Shown: positions 36,621-51,944, counted from the stretch's first letter. The stretch: DNA of 64,000 nt from Erpobdella octoculata (GCA_963978895.1 OZ022239.1:35882830-35946829), one strand, 5' to 3'. Numbers and translations: made by a program. The notes: a model not told the origin generated them from the sequence alone.

Positions 36621-39285
36621 GAACGAACAGCTTGATCCCAAGAGCCCGAACTGTTCTAGCTAAGCCACCCTACTTTTGCTTCGGCTATGTTCTTTACCTT
36701 GAAATGCTAAGGTGACTAGCATGGTACCTAGTACGGCTAATATACGAACGTACTAGTGCACATTATTTTTTATTATTTTCAATTTTAGCTTTTTTAATTC
36801 TAGAATGATATAAAATTCTGCGGCATATCTATGGGTCATGCACTTTTAAAAAATAATTTCATTTATCTCTTGATATTATGAAAAGTTTTATTTGAAATTG
36901 TAAAATTTTGTATTTATTTTAATTTTATTGCTTTTGTTTGTTCATGCGACCTTGTACGGTCATAAAAGTTGATTTTTTTGGATGAGCTTATACTCATTAT
37001 AATACTGAAATAAAGCAAATATTTGAAAGTCTATTTATTTAAAAAATTAAACTTATATTTCTGTTTTTTTAAACAATTATCAGTTTCAAGTATTTTAAAA
37101 TGGAACAGTTTCCAATAATTATAGATTGAACATTTTTACAATAGCTTATAGAAGAAGCAGTTCTATAAATCTAAAAATAGACTAGTTTTATAAATAGAAT
37201 TCCAAGGAAAGTCACCGAAGTCGTATTAGAAAGTTTGATGACATGTGGGACTGATAAGGTCAATTAGGTGAGCAGGTGGTTTTTGAAGAAAATTTGATTT
37301 AATCAGATGTTTTATGGTGTTAAATTAGCAAACACAGGTGTTAAGCAACTATGCATTTCACAGAATTCATTTATGGCTTTTTTCTTTTTTTTGATGTTTA
37401 TAACTAATATAATTTTTTGTATTTATTAGTGTACATTAAATGTTATCGAATCTTTTCATTGTTTTGCAAAACTCAATGAATGAAGATGTGATAAATGATT
37501 ATCAATAAATGAGAATTGCCCGTAACAGCCTGAAAAATAATCAAGACGTAGATTAGATAGGTGGACAGCGCCTATAAATTTAAGAAAACCGCTATATACG
37601 TTCTTTTTGATTGATTGATTGATTATTCTCATTTAATTGTTTATTACTATTTGATATTTTAATTCCAGTTTTTATCATTTCATCTATATAACTTGTTACT
37701 GCACGAACAAATTAGCTGGTAATATTTTTTACTATAGTTTTAAGAAACATAACTTAATATAAATTTGTTGCTTGGATGTCCTTGACCCGGAGGAAGAAAA
37801 AAAGATAAAAATAGCCACACAAGCAAGCCGAAGATAATTACGTAACAATTTCCATCTTTGATTCAGTTTCCCCCCGTACGCCATCATGAATGCCAAATTA
37901 TTTCGAACGGCACTCAAAAGCGACGAGAATAATTTTTTTCATTTTGGCACGCTGTAGCTCTAAGCCTCCGCCATCAACGCATGCATCATTGCGGAAAGAC
38001 TTTTCTTTTTTTCATCTCGAAAACTCGTCAGTCCATCAGGGTTTATCAGGGTCTCAAGGACGCGGCCACTACCCCATCCCCTATTCAAAAATAAATAGAC
38101 TTGTTTCCAAACGGGGTTATAAAATAGCAAAAATATTCAGAGCACTTTTGATTGCATTCTAATATGATCAGGCCAGCAGCCTCAACCGATTCTCTGTTCA
38201 CGGCAAGCAATCTTAACAATCGCAATTTCAGATTTTCTATTATCTTGCCAAAAGTTTACAGACCCTTTTCTACGGCACCCCATTGAAACTACCACTATTT
38301 ACTTTCCTCAGTTACGATACTGCATGCAAATAAAAACCAAATCCGCATTTCTTCTTTTCGACTTTTGCGGGTCAATGGAAAGAGCGGGTTCAACCCTCAA
38401 AACACCCTCTTGGCTAGAACACCGTTTCCATCTTCATTAACCTTCAAGTTTTTGAGTTTCAAAGCTTCTTCTGAATTAGTTATTAGACTTCTTTTCCTGG
38501 TTGAACAATATTTATCAATTTCATATCTCGGCTCTTTATTTTATCACTTATCCAGAATATCCAATGAGCAATCTCGAATAATTTTGCATTTTTCGTAGAT
38601 ATCTGCCAATGTTATGCTTCTCTAGATCTGTTTAGTGTTTTGCTGCTCTGAACCAGCTTTCCAGTTCAATTTTCTTTACTATTCCGGAAGGTTTTTTTGC
38701 AAAAAAGCCTGCATTGGTTATGTTACAACGCAATTGTTTATTTATTTTATTTGTAAAGAGCTTATTAGCTTAATAGCTTATTAGTAAAATGTAGTTTATT
38801 GAGCTAATAATGAAATTGCTTTATTCTACCTTCTCAATGTTCTTACGAAGCTGTTATAACCGATTAACTTATGAAACATAGACGTTTTCAGTCGTTCTGC
38901 ACTTTTGAAAAGACTTCAAAACGACTGTGCCCACTATCTACGTGTCAAATATTAAAAAAAATAAATAATTTTTCAACGAACCAAAATGAATGATAATGTT
39001 GAAAATAGGTAGAGCAATTTTTTAACTTGTAGATCAGATTAATTTAAGCTCTTTCGAAATGGGTTTCTTATTCAGAAATATAGCAAAAATATAGGCAATG
39101 TATGATTTAAATCAGTCTCATTAACATTGTTTGAATTTTGAATATTAAAATCAATCAGGACTTCAAAATTAAGCATCAACACTCTTAAAAGTCGGCAATC
39201 TAAGACATATGCCGCTCAATATTTTCAGAAGTAATGCAATTATAATTGTACTCCCCAACATACAATCAGAATTATCACCATAATC
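36621..39285. other. Long non-coding stretch
   Basis: Mostly AT-rich. A (GATT)4 run at 37607-37626 could be a retroposon tail; upstream GCGCCTATAAA resembles the end part of the SINE at 12649-12858, but I cannot define an element. Short frames at 37890-38162 and 38365-38598 have no domain. Confidence 0.35.
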
Positions 39286-39289
39286 ATCA

Positions 39290-39545
<256 letters not shown>

Positions 39546-39916
39546 AATCAAAACCAACAACTATTTCCACAACCGCTATTATTGACGTCATCATAATCAT
39601 TAACATCATCATCTATTTTTGGTTCAGTATTTCAACTAGCGCCTGCTGCAACTCAGTGCTTTACATCACCAACCATTTTGTCAACCAACGACCAACCGTA
39701 AACTGTCATACAGACAAATGGTTTTGACCATTTTCCCAACCGTCCTCGAAGCTGTAGTGGTAATAAATTAACTTGGTCGGGTGGGTTTTTGTAAACATAT
39801 TTTCGCTCTGCTTCAGTTCACTGTGGCTCATTTTCGTTTTGATCGATTTCGTTTCTGATGTGTTCCAACACGAAGCCGGGTATCGATGTTAAATTGTTTT
39901 TGAAACACTGTCACCA

Positions 39917-40063
39917 TATATGAGCGTGTCACGTTGTGTGCCACCTACGCCATGTATGGATAAGTCACAATATCTACCACCCACGCCACGTAGCGGTGTC
40001 ACAGTGTTTGTCACCCACTCTGTGTATGTATGTATCACAATAAATACCGCCCACGCCATGTAC
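39917..40063. repeat. About 36-bp tandem repeat, four units
   Basis: Four diverged units, each with GTGTCAC or GTCACAAT, then CCACCCACGCCATGTATG. Confidence 0.75.
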
Positions 40064-40263
40064 GTTTGTTTGTACGTATGTATGAGTTCCAGAAGCAGCC
40101 GATAAAATGTTTACTCCAAATTCCTTACCCCGTACTGTCTAGAAAAAAGATGTTCCATAAAATTCTTCGTGTAATGTTTGTCAAAACAATCCTAAAATTA
40201 CCTCAATTGTCATCTTAGGAATATTAACGTCTGCTCTCTTCTTTGAAAATAATATATAATAAT

Positions 40264-40345
40264 GACATACACACCAACACACACATACATACACACGTAC
40301 ACCCGCGCGCGTGCATACACAAATGTACACACGCACACGTATTCA
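40264..40345. repeat. (AC)n-rich tract
   Basis: Interrupted ACACAT/ACACGC units. Confidence 0.75.
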
Positions 40346-41400
40346 ATCACTCATCAAACAGAACGTGAGTTATTTACAGACACCGCAATTATATTGTTAG
40401 GTCTGTGTGTGTTCAGTCGGTGCTGTATGGCTGTATGGTGTTCGAATGTGTTGTTTTATTGTTAGTAATTCCATAAATAAATAAACTAATAAATTAATAA
40501 ATTAATTATAAAAACGAGTTGGTAATTACAAGTTGAACAACATTTATTTATGGCGCGTTTCACATTATATTGATTTAAGCGGTTATGGCATGTTTAGCAA
40601 TTAAAAATGAACTTTGTTGTATGTGTGTTGGTGTGTGTGTTTTTGATGGTTTTTGTCATGAATGCGTTTATTTATGAGTGTGAGGAACCTTCAGAAGTAC
40701 CACGGCAGAAATAAAAACCTCGAATACAGACCAACATCGTAGAAAGGGGCATTGGTTCCAGGTGCAAGACATCGGGTAATCGCTACTCAAATTTTCTTCT
40801 AAAAGACGTTTAAAAACGCATTTGAAACTTCTGCATCAACTTTTAAATATTTTTTTAAGTTATTTTTTCCCCTCAGGACATCTGTTCCCCTGACCCATCA
40901 CTACACTTATGCCACGAGTGTAAACTCCCTTTCATCCATTTGGTCCAATAGCTTTGAACCCCTGCTGTCGAGCGTCAAAAGACGTGACGTTGACTAGGGA
41001 AGCTTTTATTTATTGTACAAATAACTAAAAATTGTCATTTTACCAAATTATTTCCATTTAAACAATTTTTTGTATTCCTGTATGTATATTGTATAACTTT
41101 CTCTATTCTACAGGAATGATAGACAAATATTGGGAATGTTTGTAAATATGTTTACTACGTTTCTAATTGATTGTTAGTAGTGAAATGGTTCAATTTATAT
41201 AATTAAATTAAAAAGTTTTAAAGCATTCAAATCAGTTGATAAAATGTTTCCAATTAATATTTTTCATCAAATCAATAAAAACGTTCAGTCATCCATCAAT
41301 ACATGATGACACCTGCAATCTCATCATGGCCTTCCCTCATTCAACCAACCAGAAACATCTGCAAACATTAACAAGTATTACGACAACAGACTACAGACAC
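40346..41400. other. AT-rich non-coding stretch
   Basis: No feature supported. Confidence 0.4.
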
Positions 41401-41401
41401 C

Positions 41402-41801
41402 ACTCACTCACTCTCACTCACTCACTCACTCACTCACTCACTCACTCACTCACTCACTCACTCACTCACTCACTCACTCACTCACTCACTCACTCACTCA
41501 CTCACTCACTCACTCACTCACTCACTCACTCACTCACTCACTCACTCACTCACTCACTCACTCACTCACTCACTCACTCACTCACTCACTCACTCACTCA
41601 CTCACTCACTCACTCACTCACTCACTCACTCACTCACTCACTCACTCACTCACTCACTCACTCACTCACTCACTCACTCACTCACTCACTCACTCACTCA
41701 CTCACTCACTCACTCACTCACTCACTCACTCACTCACTCACTCACTCACTCACTCACTCACTCACTCACTCACTCACTCACTCACTCACTCACTCACTCA
41801 C
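41402..41801. repeat. (ACTC)n tetranucleotide array
   Basis: About 98 nearly perfect ACTC units. The period of 4 gives a Ser-Leu-Thr-His frame of 214 codons, an artefact. Confidence 0.97.
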
Positions 41802-43300
41802 ATTCGAACCGAAACATCTACAAACGACCACACGTAAATTCTCATTTTTAATACAAAGATGCTGGCGACACACAGGATAGAATGCAAACGACAAAAAACG
41901 ACAAAAACTCAAAATCGCTTAAAAGAACAAAAAGGTATCAACCATTCATGTTCTCTTCCTGATGCCAAAAAAATTTTGTCGAATTTTTGAATTCATTTTG
42001 GCTTTAACTTTTTTTCCTTGGCTGGATTCCACATGAGAAAAAGAAAAGGATGTGGCGGTAATGGGAGGTAAATATTTGCATACAGTTCTTCTGGCTGTTT
42101 TCTCTGTAACTATAGTAACAATAAAAACAATAAAACATATACAGTAATAATATAATTATTTTCTCGTTAATTATAATTATAATTATGATTTTATTCTATT
42201 TTTCGTATAATTATTTTTATTGGAGTTATGGCATTACCAGGATGTTCGCCGTTTAACATTAAAATTAGAAATGTAAAAGTAATACAAAGCTGCAAATGTG
42301 GTAATGAATCTCCGTGAAGAGATCCTCTTTTGATGTGGATTTGCCGGGATTTACCTAAATCTTAATGTTGCAGGGAAAGATCTCTCTCACATTTTCATTC
42401 TTTTATTTTTACTTTAAATTTTATAAAAAGTTTAAAAAAATATCATTAAGCTATTTGGAGCACCATCATATGCTATTTAAATTCAACAGAGGATGTGCCG
42501 ATACTGTGTTTTATGGGTTTTTGTATTTTCAACATCGGAAGCAGATCTTTGCATTCATTAGTTATATTTCAATTCCGACCGTACAATGTCATTTGTCGAG
42601 TCATGTTTGCCACTTTGTACTTTGCTGGTAGGTACACGCAGAGGTGATTTATTACTTTGCGTATTAATTGTAGAAAATATTTACCGCACTGCATAAGACA
42701 AACCATTAACTTAATTTGGCAGAGATTATTGTTTGTTAAAAACTTCAACCATTTATCTATTTGCTATTTTGAATAAGCTCATCTAACTCCAGAGTTTAAT
42801 ATTTTGTTTACTATGGTAACTATGTAGTTGAAAATTATTTTAATCTGCCTAGGCTCGTGGCTAGTCATATTTTAGCTTGGGAGCATTCGCAACAGGACGG
42901 GGAGGGAACAAGCCACCGTTGATAACGCTGTATCGACTGAGTCACATCATGCTGCGAAAATATTACAGATCAAAGAACAGGCTTATTATTTTTTGGAAAG
43001 TTCAAGACAACTATAAAAAATTGCTGTTTTATTCAATTATTCATAAGCAAAAAAGTTTATCTATAACGTGTGCTATTGATGATTTACTTAATAGGTAAGG
43101 TAATAATTAGATTTATAGAGTTTAGAGTTCTTCATTAATTATTTATTGTCATGGAGTTTTTCTTCACATATGTTTTTGCAGCTAGATATATCTAGAAGTA
43201 TGTAAACAGCGGATTGAATGTAAATTAGGAACGCGGCATCTGTGCACAGTAAACAATCGGAAGATTCTGAGTAGAAACAGTAATTTGCTGGTAAACAAAA
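41802..43300. other. AT-rich non-coding stretch
   Basis: No feature supported; plus-strand frames at 42365-42631 and 42877-43098 lack any domain. Confidence 0.4.
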
Positions 43301-43303
43301 TTA

Positions 43304-43408
43304 ATTATCTACATAGTTTAAACAAAATTACTTATTTACATAGTATAGAAAAAATTACTTATATACATAGTATAAAACAAAATTATTTATATACGTAGTA
43401 TAAAACAT
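43304..43408. repeat. About 32-bp tandem repeat, four units
   Basis: Units of AAAATTACTTATATACATAGTATA with small changes. Confidence 0.8.
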
Positions 43409-43738
43409 GGCTGATTCAGGCAATAAAACAAAAATAAAAACACACCTTAAAATTTCATATTCACTTTAAGCGTTATCCGATGGTAAACTCAATTACATAT
43501 AGAACAATAATAGTTTTCGGTTATAAACAACATTATATGCTTAGTCAAGATGCTTTGATCCCGTGTAAACAAAAGTACATTTTAATGAAAATGCAACGAT
43601 CCTTTTCTAGAATGATGACAATGAAATGCAATTGAAAGCTCGCAGGAACGGAAGAATCCACATCTTACCGGTAAAATATCACCCATGCTACGACAACCGT
43701 TTGTAAAAAAATCCCAACCAGCCAAACAAATCCTCCTT

Positions 43739-44296
<558 letters not shown>

Positions 44297-44559
44297 ACAA
44301 CGACAAACAACAGCATAATAAACGTTGAGGGGTTTTCAATATATTCTCGCATGACTCATCTTATTCTTCTTCTTTTTCTTTTTTCTTATTTTTCCTCTTC
44401 TTCCTGTTCTGTATATTAAAAGCTGACCAACACATGAATTGCTGTTTTGCCTTCGTAACATCAGGTCGCTCAGTGACCATAAAAGGTTAACTAGCGACCA
44501 TTATTTTGAGTTTTTTTGTGCTTCTTTGACTCTGTGGGGGCGACGTTGTGATGGTCTCT

Positions 44560-44740
44560 TAGTGAGTATGAGAGTGAGTGAATGGGTGAATGTGTGAGTG
44601 AATGGGTGGTGGATAAATGAGTGAATGAATTAGTGATTGGATGATTGAATGAGTGAGTGAGTGAATGAATAAATATATAAATCAGTGTGGGAGTGAGTGA
44701 GTGAGTGAATGAATGAGTGAGTAAACAAGTAATTGAGTAA
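44560..44740. repeat. Degenerate (GAGT/GAAT)n tract
   Basis: GTGAGTGAATGAGTGA-like units with many changes; related in period to the ACTC array at 41.4 kb on the opposite strand. Confidence 0.8.
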
Positions 44741-45630
44741 AAAAACAAGCATAAACGTTTTCAAAAATGAATATTTCAAATCCAATATTCGCAAATGCTT
44801 CGAGTTAAAAATAACATTAGGAGTTCCCAATAGGAGCTTTTGGCCACGAGTCCACCAAGATTTTCTGAAAAATTATTAAACACTACTATTGTAAATGTTC
44901 TGGCAGTATGAACTTTAATTAAAGACCCTGTAACAAATTTTCAGCCCGTCCATTCCAGCCTCTTGCATTACTAACAGTTATGGATATACTTCTAATATCT
45001 CTCCGGGACCCTCGTATATTTGAAAACAGTTTTGAAAAAGTTTTACTAATTTTTACAGTTTAGTTTCGCCATTTTATTTGTTTGTTTTAACTAATTCGGT
45101 TAAATTGTGCTCTCTATTTTAGTTGCTTCTTTTAAAATGTTTTTAATAAAAAACAAATTATTAAAAATTCGAACTAAATAAAAAAACTAATAGCAAGCTG
45201 TATAAAAAAAAATTTGTTCTGAATTTGAAAAAAATTAAGTCATGCATTCGCGAGTAAGCTCTTTTCTCTCAATTTTGAGAAAATCCCATTTGCAGTTTCC
45301 ACTAATGGAGGCTGAACAGAGCACATGTGGCCAATTTGTGACCGCCGTAATCAGCCGTACATTCTTCGAGCCCGGGCTTTTGTATTTGGAAAAGATTAAG
45401 GTAAAAAAGAACGGCTTTGCTTGAAAAACTGAAGTTTATAGGAAGAAGCAACATGCCAGAATTTGGAATTGAAGGTGAAATCTCAGAAATTAATCTTAAT
45501 TGATTGAAAGAAATGTTTTAGATTTGTTTATGGTTATTATTTTTTTTTTGATTTGATTAACATCGCCTACAATAAAATTTAGTAAGTAAATGTAACAGCG
45601 ATATCATTTGGTGATGATATTGATGTTGAT
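44741..45630. other. Unassigned stretch
   Basis: No feature supported. Confidence 0.4.
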
Positions 45631-45635
45631 GTTGA

Positions 45636-45990
<355 letters not shown>

Positions 45991-46139
45991 CTTTTTTCGA
46001 GTTAGTTTTTTAATATTTAAATTTTAAGAGGGCGACTTTTTCTTTAATGTCGATGTAACGACCTCCCAGTTCTGCCATCTGAAAAAAGAAATAAACTGAA
46101 TAGCAGGCAGGTAGGTAGATATGCTGTATATTTATCTCA

Positions 46140-46400
46140 TTTGATGAGAAAGAGAAAAAAAAGAAAGGAAAAGAGAGAGAGAAAAAAAGAAGAGAAATTG
46201 GGATAAGACAAAAAAAGAAAAAAGAAAGAGCAAAAGGAAAAGAAAATAAACAGAGAAAGACGAGAAAGAAAAAGAAAGAAAAAGGGAATGAGAAAAAAGA
46301 AAGAAAAAGAGAGAAAGAGAAAGGGAGAGAGATAGAGACAGATGAGAGAGAGAGAAAAAGAGAGAGAGAAAGAGGGAGAGATAGAAAGAGAGAGAGTAAA
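46140..46400. repeat. Purine-rich (GAGAAA)n tract
   Basis: About 260 bp of A/G with almost no pyrimidines. Confidence 0.9.
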
Positions 46401-47100
46401 AATATATTGAAAGATATTGAAAAAGAAAAAACAACAAAATAATTAAGAAACCTGAATATTTATCTTTAATTCAAGTTTAAACAAACCTGAACTGACAAAA
46501 ACCAAAGCATACAAAAATTGTCCGAAAATATTTTTCTATTTGTAGATTAGCCTATTTAAAATTACCAAACTAAAAATTTTGTTGGAAATAAATTTAAAAG
46601 ATTAAATATAAATAAACAACCAATAGGAAAAAAAAGAAATAATTTATTCATAGCCAATTTCTTATTAATTTTTAATAAACACTTAAAAAAGGAGCGTCCT
46701 TTTAATGGAAATGTTTATTCCTCGATAATAAACATTTTCTCCATGGTAAATAACTTCGTATTAAGACCCACAAAATCCCCACACATCCAACATATATCTC
46801 ACGTACACAACGAACCCATGCACACGACGACACATAATTGCACACGTGCACAATAACTAACACTCGTACATCAAGGAGTGTTAGCTTCAAAGAATGAGAT
46901 TTTCAATAGCTGGAGAGCATGGAAAGAGTTTCAAGAATCAAATCATTTCCTCTTGCTCCTGTAACAAATGAACATCCTTGGACTCAAACCATCTCCGTCA
47001 TTGTGCAAGGAAGAGCAGCATTTGCGACTCCTTCTAATTTGATGGAGAATCCTCTGAATGATGACTTCCTCATAATCATTATAAACATCACGGAGGTTAG
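46401..47100. other. Unassigned stretch
   Basis: Short ACACGT-rich patch near 46780-46870. No feature supported. Confidence 0.4.
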
Positions 47101-47116
47101 CGACGTCATTATCATC

Positions 47117-47405
47117 ACCACCACCATCATCATCAACACCAACTTCTTCACCACCACCATCATCTTCAACACCACCTTCATCACCCTCACCACCTTCATC
47201 ATCATCATCGGCATCATGATAATAAATCGCCATTACAGCCACCACCACCATCATCATCATCATCACCATCAGCACCATCATCGTCATCAAGAGCAACCTC
47301 ATCATCACCACCACCACCACCACCATCATCATTATAATTATCATCATTATCAGCATCAACACCACCACTACTACCACGGCCACCACATTTACCACAATCA
47401 CCAGT
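47117..47405. repeat. Interrupted ATC/ACC triplet array
   Basis: Imperfect triplets; the His-rich plus frame (46919-47449) and its minus counterpart follow from the repeat. Confidence 0.85.
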
Positions 47406-47449
47406 TCTACAGTTCTAAGGAGCACGGCCACCACCGCCGCCACCTGTGA

Positions 47450-48240
47450 ATGTGCTGTTGATCTAAAAACATCCCTTAATGACATCACGACACGGCCCAC
47501 CAAAGAGAATGAAAATTAAATTCAATAAAAAATACTTTAAACGGATACTTCTAACATGGACACGTACACCATACACGTTCACATGTTCGTGTTGTGCAGT
47601 CCACGTTATAGAGGAGACTTGAAGGGATTAATTGAAAAGTACAGCCTGGTGCGAACCCAGGTGTCGTATAAATACCCCTTCGCCAAGTGAGGGTTCTTCT
47701 CACAGTGACGTTTCTTATGAACGACATTTTCGAAGAAAAAAGATAGCTGATAGAAAAGGATTCTCAGAAAAACTTAGACTTTAAGGTGGGTTTTTTTTCT
47801 TTTAAAGCTTTCGTGTGTCTTTACTTTATTGTGCCGGTTCACACAATAAGTTGCAGTCATTTTTGGTTTTTCCAAACTTTCGGTGCCATAAATTAAAAAC
47901 ATCGAAATGAATAATCAATACATGATAAACATTTTTATAGACAATTTGATAAAAGTTCTACATTTTAAATCTATAAGATTTTTATAAAATATTTATTACA
48001 TTTATCAATTTTCTTTATGAATTTTATATATGAATTGTATTTGTTCACTTTAATGTTTTGACTTTGGAAAAGAATTTGAACTTTATTGATCCGAGACGAA
48101 AATGTTCAGATGTAATAAGAAATTTCAAAAGCTTCACGAAAGCTCTACCTAGTGTCGTATCTACAACTACCTACACATGCACATATACATACACGCAAAC
48201 ACACATACAACAAACACACACTCACGAATATATATATATA
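47450..48240. other. AT-rich stretch with (AC)n near the end
   Basis: ACACAT/ACACAA tract at 48172-48226 leads into a short (TA)n at 48229-48240. No gene supported. Confidence 0.45.
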
Positions 48241-49647
48241 CTAGCAGTGCCCGTAGCGGCTTCGCTCGCATGAAATTAGAGAGTTTGAACCGTGCATCCA
48301 TAGTAGAGATCAATTTTTTAGGTCTCGGCTCGGCCCGTCGACAACTTAGCCCAGCCCGTTTTAAAAACCCAAACTCCTGGCCCGGCACAGCCCGTCTGAA
48401 TTAGGCCCGGCCCATTCTTACAGGCTTAGAAGTTCTATATACTTGATGAAAAACTTCGGCCCGTCCCACCTTGACTTCAGGTTTGGCCCGGCCCAACTGA
48501 ACACCCTAAAATCACTAAAATATCTATATACTTGGTGAAAAACCTCGGCCCGTTCCACTTTGATTTAAGGTTTGGCCTGGCCCGTGTGAAGACTCTAAAA
48601 TAACGGCTTGGCCCGACCGGTGATAAACTGAACTTAGCTACTTTTAACCGGCACAAAACTTCAAAATACTAATTTTTACATTTGTAGCACTTACAGTTTT
48701 TGAGTAGCAGTTATTTTGAAATCAAATAACCCTTTTTTCCACCCCACATTTGATGTCCTGGAAACCAAATTTTTAAAAAAATGTTGAAACACTTATATCA
48801 TAATTTTTTGAGTAAATACTAAATACTAATTTTGACATCTGTAGCATTCACAGTTTTTGAGTAGCAGTTACTTTAAAAACCAAAGAAAACCTTTTTCCAC
48901 CCCACATTTGAGGTCCTGAAAACCAAAATTTCAAAAAATGGTGAAACACATATATCCTTATTTTTAGAGTAGAAACTAAATACTAATTTTTACTTTTGTA
49001 GCATTAACAGTTTTTGAGTAGAAGCTACTTAAAAAACCAAATAACCCAATTTTCCAACCCACATTTGAGGTCCGGGAAACCAAATTTGTAAAAAATGGTG
49101 AAACACGTATATCTTTATTTTTAGAAAAGAAACTAAATAATAATTTGTACATCTGTGGTATTTACTGTTTTTGAGTAGCAGTTACTATAAAAGACAATTA
49201 GCCCTATTTTCCACCCCACATTTGAAGTCCTGGAAACCAAATTTTCAAAAAATGCTAAAACACGTATTTCATTATTTTTGGAATAGAAACTAAATACTAA
49301 TTTTTACTCCTGTAGCATTAACAGTTTTTGAGTAGAAGCTACTTTAAAAACCAAATAACCCAATTTTCCAACCCACATTTGAGGTCCGGGAAACCGAATT
49401 TTCAAAAAATGGTGAAACACGTATCTTTTTATTTTTCAAAAAGAATCTATATACCAAATTTCAAAAAAAAATTTTAGAAAAAATTTTTAGAAAAAAGTTT
49501 GTTTTCCAGTTTTTTCCCCTCAGGAGCAAAATTTTCAAAAATCCTTTCTTAGCGGATGTTTACGCTATAAAAGTAATATAAGTTCCAAATTTCACGTTCC
49601 TAGGATGAGGCGTTTGAGCTCGGCGTTGATTATCAGTCAGGACATGT

Positions 49648-49652
<5 letters not shown>
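48241..49652 (-). mobile_element. Helitron-like element, family B (copy 2)
   Basis: CTAG at 48241-48244 with A before it, then the complement of the hairpin AGCGAAGCCGCT. GGCCCG-rich repeats follow (48300-48620), then five units of a 157-bp satellite starting at 48665, 48822, 48979, 49136 and 49293, exact spacing 157 each time. The element ends with the shared CTCGGCGTTGATTATCAGTC and ACATGTTCTTTTATATATA block, which passes into (TA)n. No transposase. Confidence 0.82.

Positions 49653-49732
<80 letters not shown>
49653..49732. repeat. (TA)n microsatellite at family B 5' end
   Basis: TA expansion exactly where the 5'-terminal TATATATA of family B lies in the complete copy. Confidence 0.95.
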
Positions 49733-49733
<1 letters not shown>

Positions 49734-49886
49734 CACCACATCACTTATAAATCAAACTGTTAGAATTTGACCATTTAACACCCAAAGTTTGTACAACTAT
49801 ACATCATTTATTTTATTTGTATTTAATTGTCGTAACAAAAAATAGATTGAAAATATTCAAATTATTTTTCTTTTTTTTATTCAATA

Positions 49887-50551
49887 CTAGCGGAGTGCCC
49901 GGCGTTTTTAGAGGTTTTTCTAGTGTTTGTCTCTCTCGCTCAGGTTTCCTTCTCCGGTTGCTTTCCCGCTCCCGTTTGCTTCCCGTTCTCAGTCGCTTTT
50001 CCGTTCCTGGCCGCTTTCCCGCTTTCGGTCGCTTTTCCGCTCCCGTTTGCTCTCCCGTTCCCGTTCCCGCTTGCTCTCCCGTTCTCGCTCATGCTTGCTC
50101 TCTCATTCCCGTTCTCGCACGCGCTCATTTTCTCTTTTTCATTCTTTCCTAACTTCTTTTAGCCCATAAAACATAAAATAGATTTGTCCAAGGATATCTT
50201 GTTATATCAAGATATCCTTGGATTTGGCTAAATCTTGCTTGAAGCTTTCAAACGTTGTTACGTAGCCTAAATTTGAATTTTATTTCGCAATTACGCAATT
50301 ACCGATTTTAAATTTTATTACTCACCCCCGAATATATATATATATATATATATAGTTCCCGCTCACTCACCCGCTCCGCTCCGCTCATTTTGTGACGGAT
50401 TTCAAATTTTTTTTTCTATATTTGATTCCCCTTGACTCTCAAGGTTGTGTGAAAATTTCATTACGATCGGATGAATAGTGTAGCAATGCATAAAGGACAT
50501 ACATACATACATACATATATACATACAAACATTCATTTTTATATATATAGA
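49887..50551 (-). mobile_element. Helitron-like element, family A (copy 5), both ends present
   Basis: Minus strand: 5' TCTATATATATAAAA at 50551 downward, CATCCGATCGTAATGAAAT and TTGAGAGTCAAGGGG blocks, GAGCGGAGCGGAGCGG, a short (TA)n, then the GC-rich 18-bp minisatellite (49930-50130), and 3' end with CTAG at 49890-49887. Flanked by A (49886) and T (50552) on the plus strand, as expected for insertion into A^T with no target duplication. The terminal hairpin is shortened (GCCGGGCACTCCG). Confidence 0.82.
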
Positions 50552-50821
50552 TGAGTGCGTCGTTGATTTCCATGGCAACCTCATCAGAGAATGAATTCTA
50601 CTCAACACCTCGATTGTCTCCGTGTACTTAATTGCGGTTATTTGAAAAAATACATTTTTAATGAAGAAAATGTTTTAAATGGAGCGTGAACATATTTTCA
50701 CAGTATGTCACAACGATGTTTTTGTCCGTTGTATTTAAAATTTATAAAACAATTGGTAAAAACTTAAAAAAAAATTTTTGCAAAAACAAATTTATCGGAT
50801 ATTAGAAAAGCATGTGATGAT

Positions 50822-51150
50822 ATTTTTAATATTGTAATCATCATTATCGTCGTTATCGTCGCCATCATCATCATCATCATCATCACCACCACCACCACCA
50901 CCCCATCATCATCATCATCACCCTCCTCCTCCTCATCATCCTCATCATGATCATCATGATCATGATCATGATCATCACCATCACCACCATCATCATCATC
51001 ATCATCGTTGTCATCATCATCATCATCGTCATCATCATCGTCATCGTCATCATCTTCGTCATCGCCATCTCCATCTCCATCTCCAACGCCATCGCAATCG
51101 TCATCGTTAACATCATCACCATCATTTTTATTATTGGTATTATTAGTGAT
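50822..51150. repeat. Interrupted ATC/GTC triplet array
   Basis: ATC, ACC, GTC and (CATCTC)n blocks; frames are artefacts. Confidence 0.9.
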
Positions 51151-51159
51151 AAAAATGCA

Positions 51160-51944
51160 TCTATAACCAATTATAGATGTCTAAACGTCAAGTAAATTGT
51201 ATGACAAAAGAGTTTGAGGAAAAAATGTTTTAAATTCTCTTAAAAAATTAAGGCAATTGAAATTTCCAATTGTTGAAAAACTTTTTCATCACACTAAATG
51301 CAAATTTTTGTAGCCTCAACATTTTCTATTTCTAGCACCAAATTTTTTTTAGTTAAATAAAAAACAAATTGTTCATCATGCAATTCGGCAAACTGGTACA
51401 AAAAATATTAAACTTTGGCTTTTGTTTGCGGCGAGCAAAATTCTAGGAAGTCTTTTCAAGATATTTTCGAAGAATCAATGATGGATCGATGAACACATCC
51501 AATTTACCGAAACATCAACACTTCTATTAAATACTTCCACCTAAATAGTAGGTAGGCGTTTTAAATGTTATCAGCACAAGCTAGTTGTTTCAAAATTCTA
51601 TCTCAAAACGTCCCTGCAACTTGTGTCAGAGCCGTGGTAAAAGTGCCTTCTCTTCTTTCTCCCCCCACAATGCATTAGGCCAACAAGCCCTTTTTTCAAC
51701 GACTGTCTTTCAATTTTGCATTTTTTTCAATAGTCCAGCGCTAAAACTGGGTTGAAAAATTTGGCAGAAAAGATCAACTTACAAAGAGTCTTCAAGTGTG
51801 AGTATTAAATTGTTATTTAACTGATCAGGCTATGTTTTATATATCTTTGTTCCCTTGCATCCAGGAATTATGTATCGGCCTCTATTTTTTCAACATTCAT
51901 ACGTATGTCGCTTCAGAGCCGTTATTTCTAATATATCATGTAAT
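51160..51944. other. Unassigned stretch
   Basis: No feature supported. Confidence 0.4.

Noticed and set aside
37890..38162. 90-codon plus-strand frame
   Set aside because: No domain, no second copy and no supporting signals; chance opening in mixed sequence.
41236..41880. 214-codon Ser-Leu-Thr-His repeat frame
   Set aside because: Reading of (ACTC)n; the non-repeat ends have no recognisable domain.
46919..47449. 176-codon His-rich frame (possible metal-binding protein)
   Set aside because: Follows from interrupted ATC/ACC triplets; no conserved spacing and a matching artefact on the other strand.
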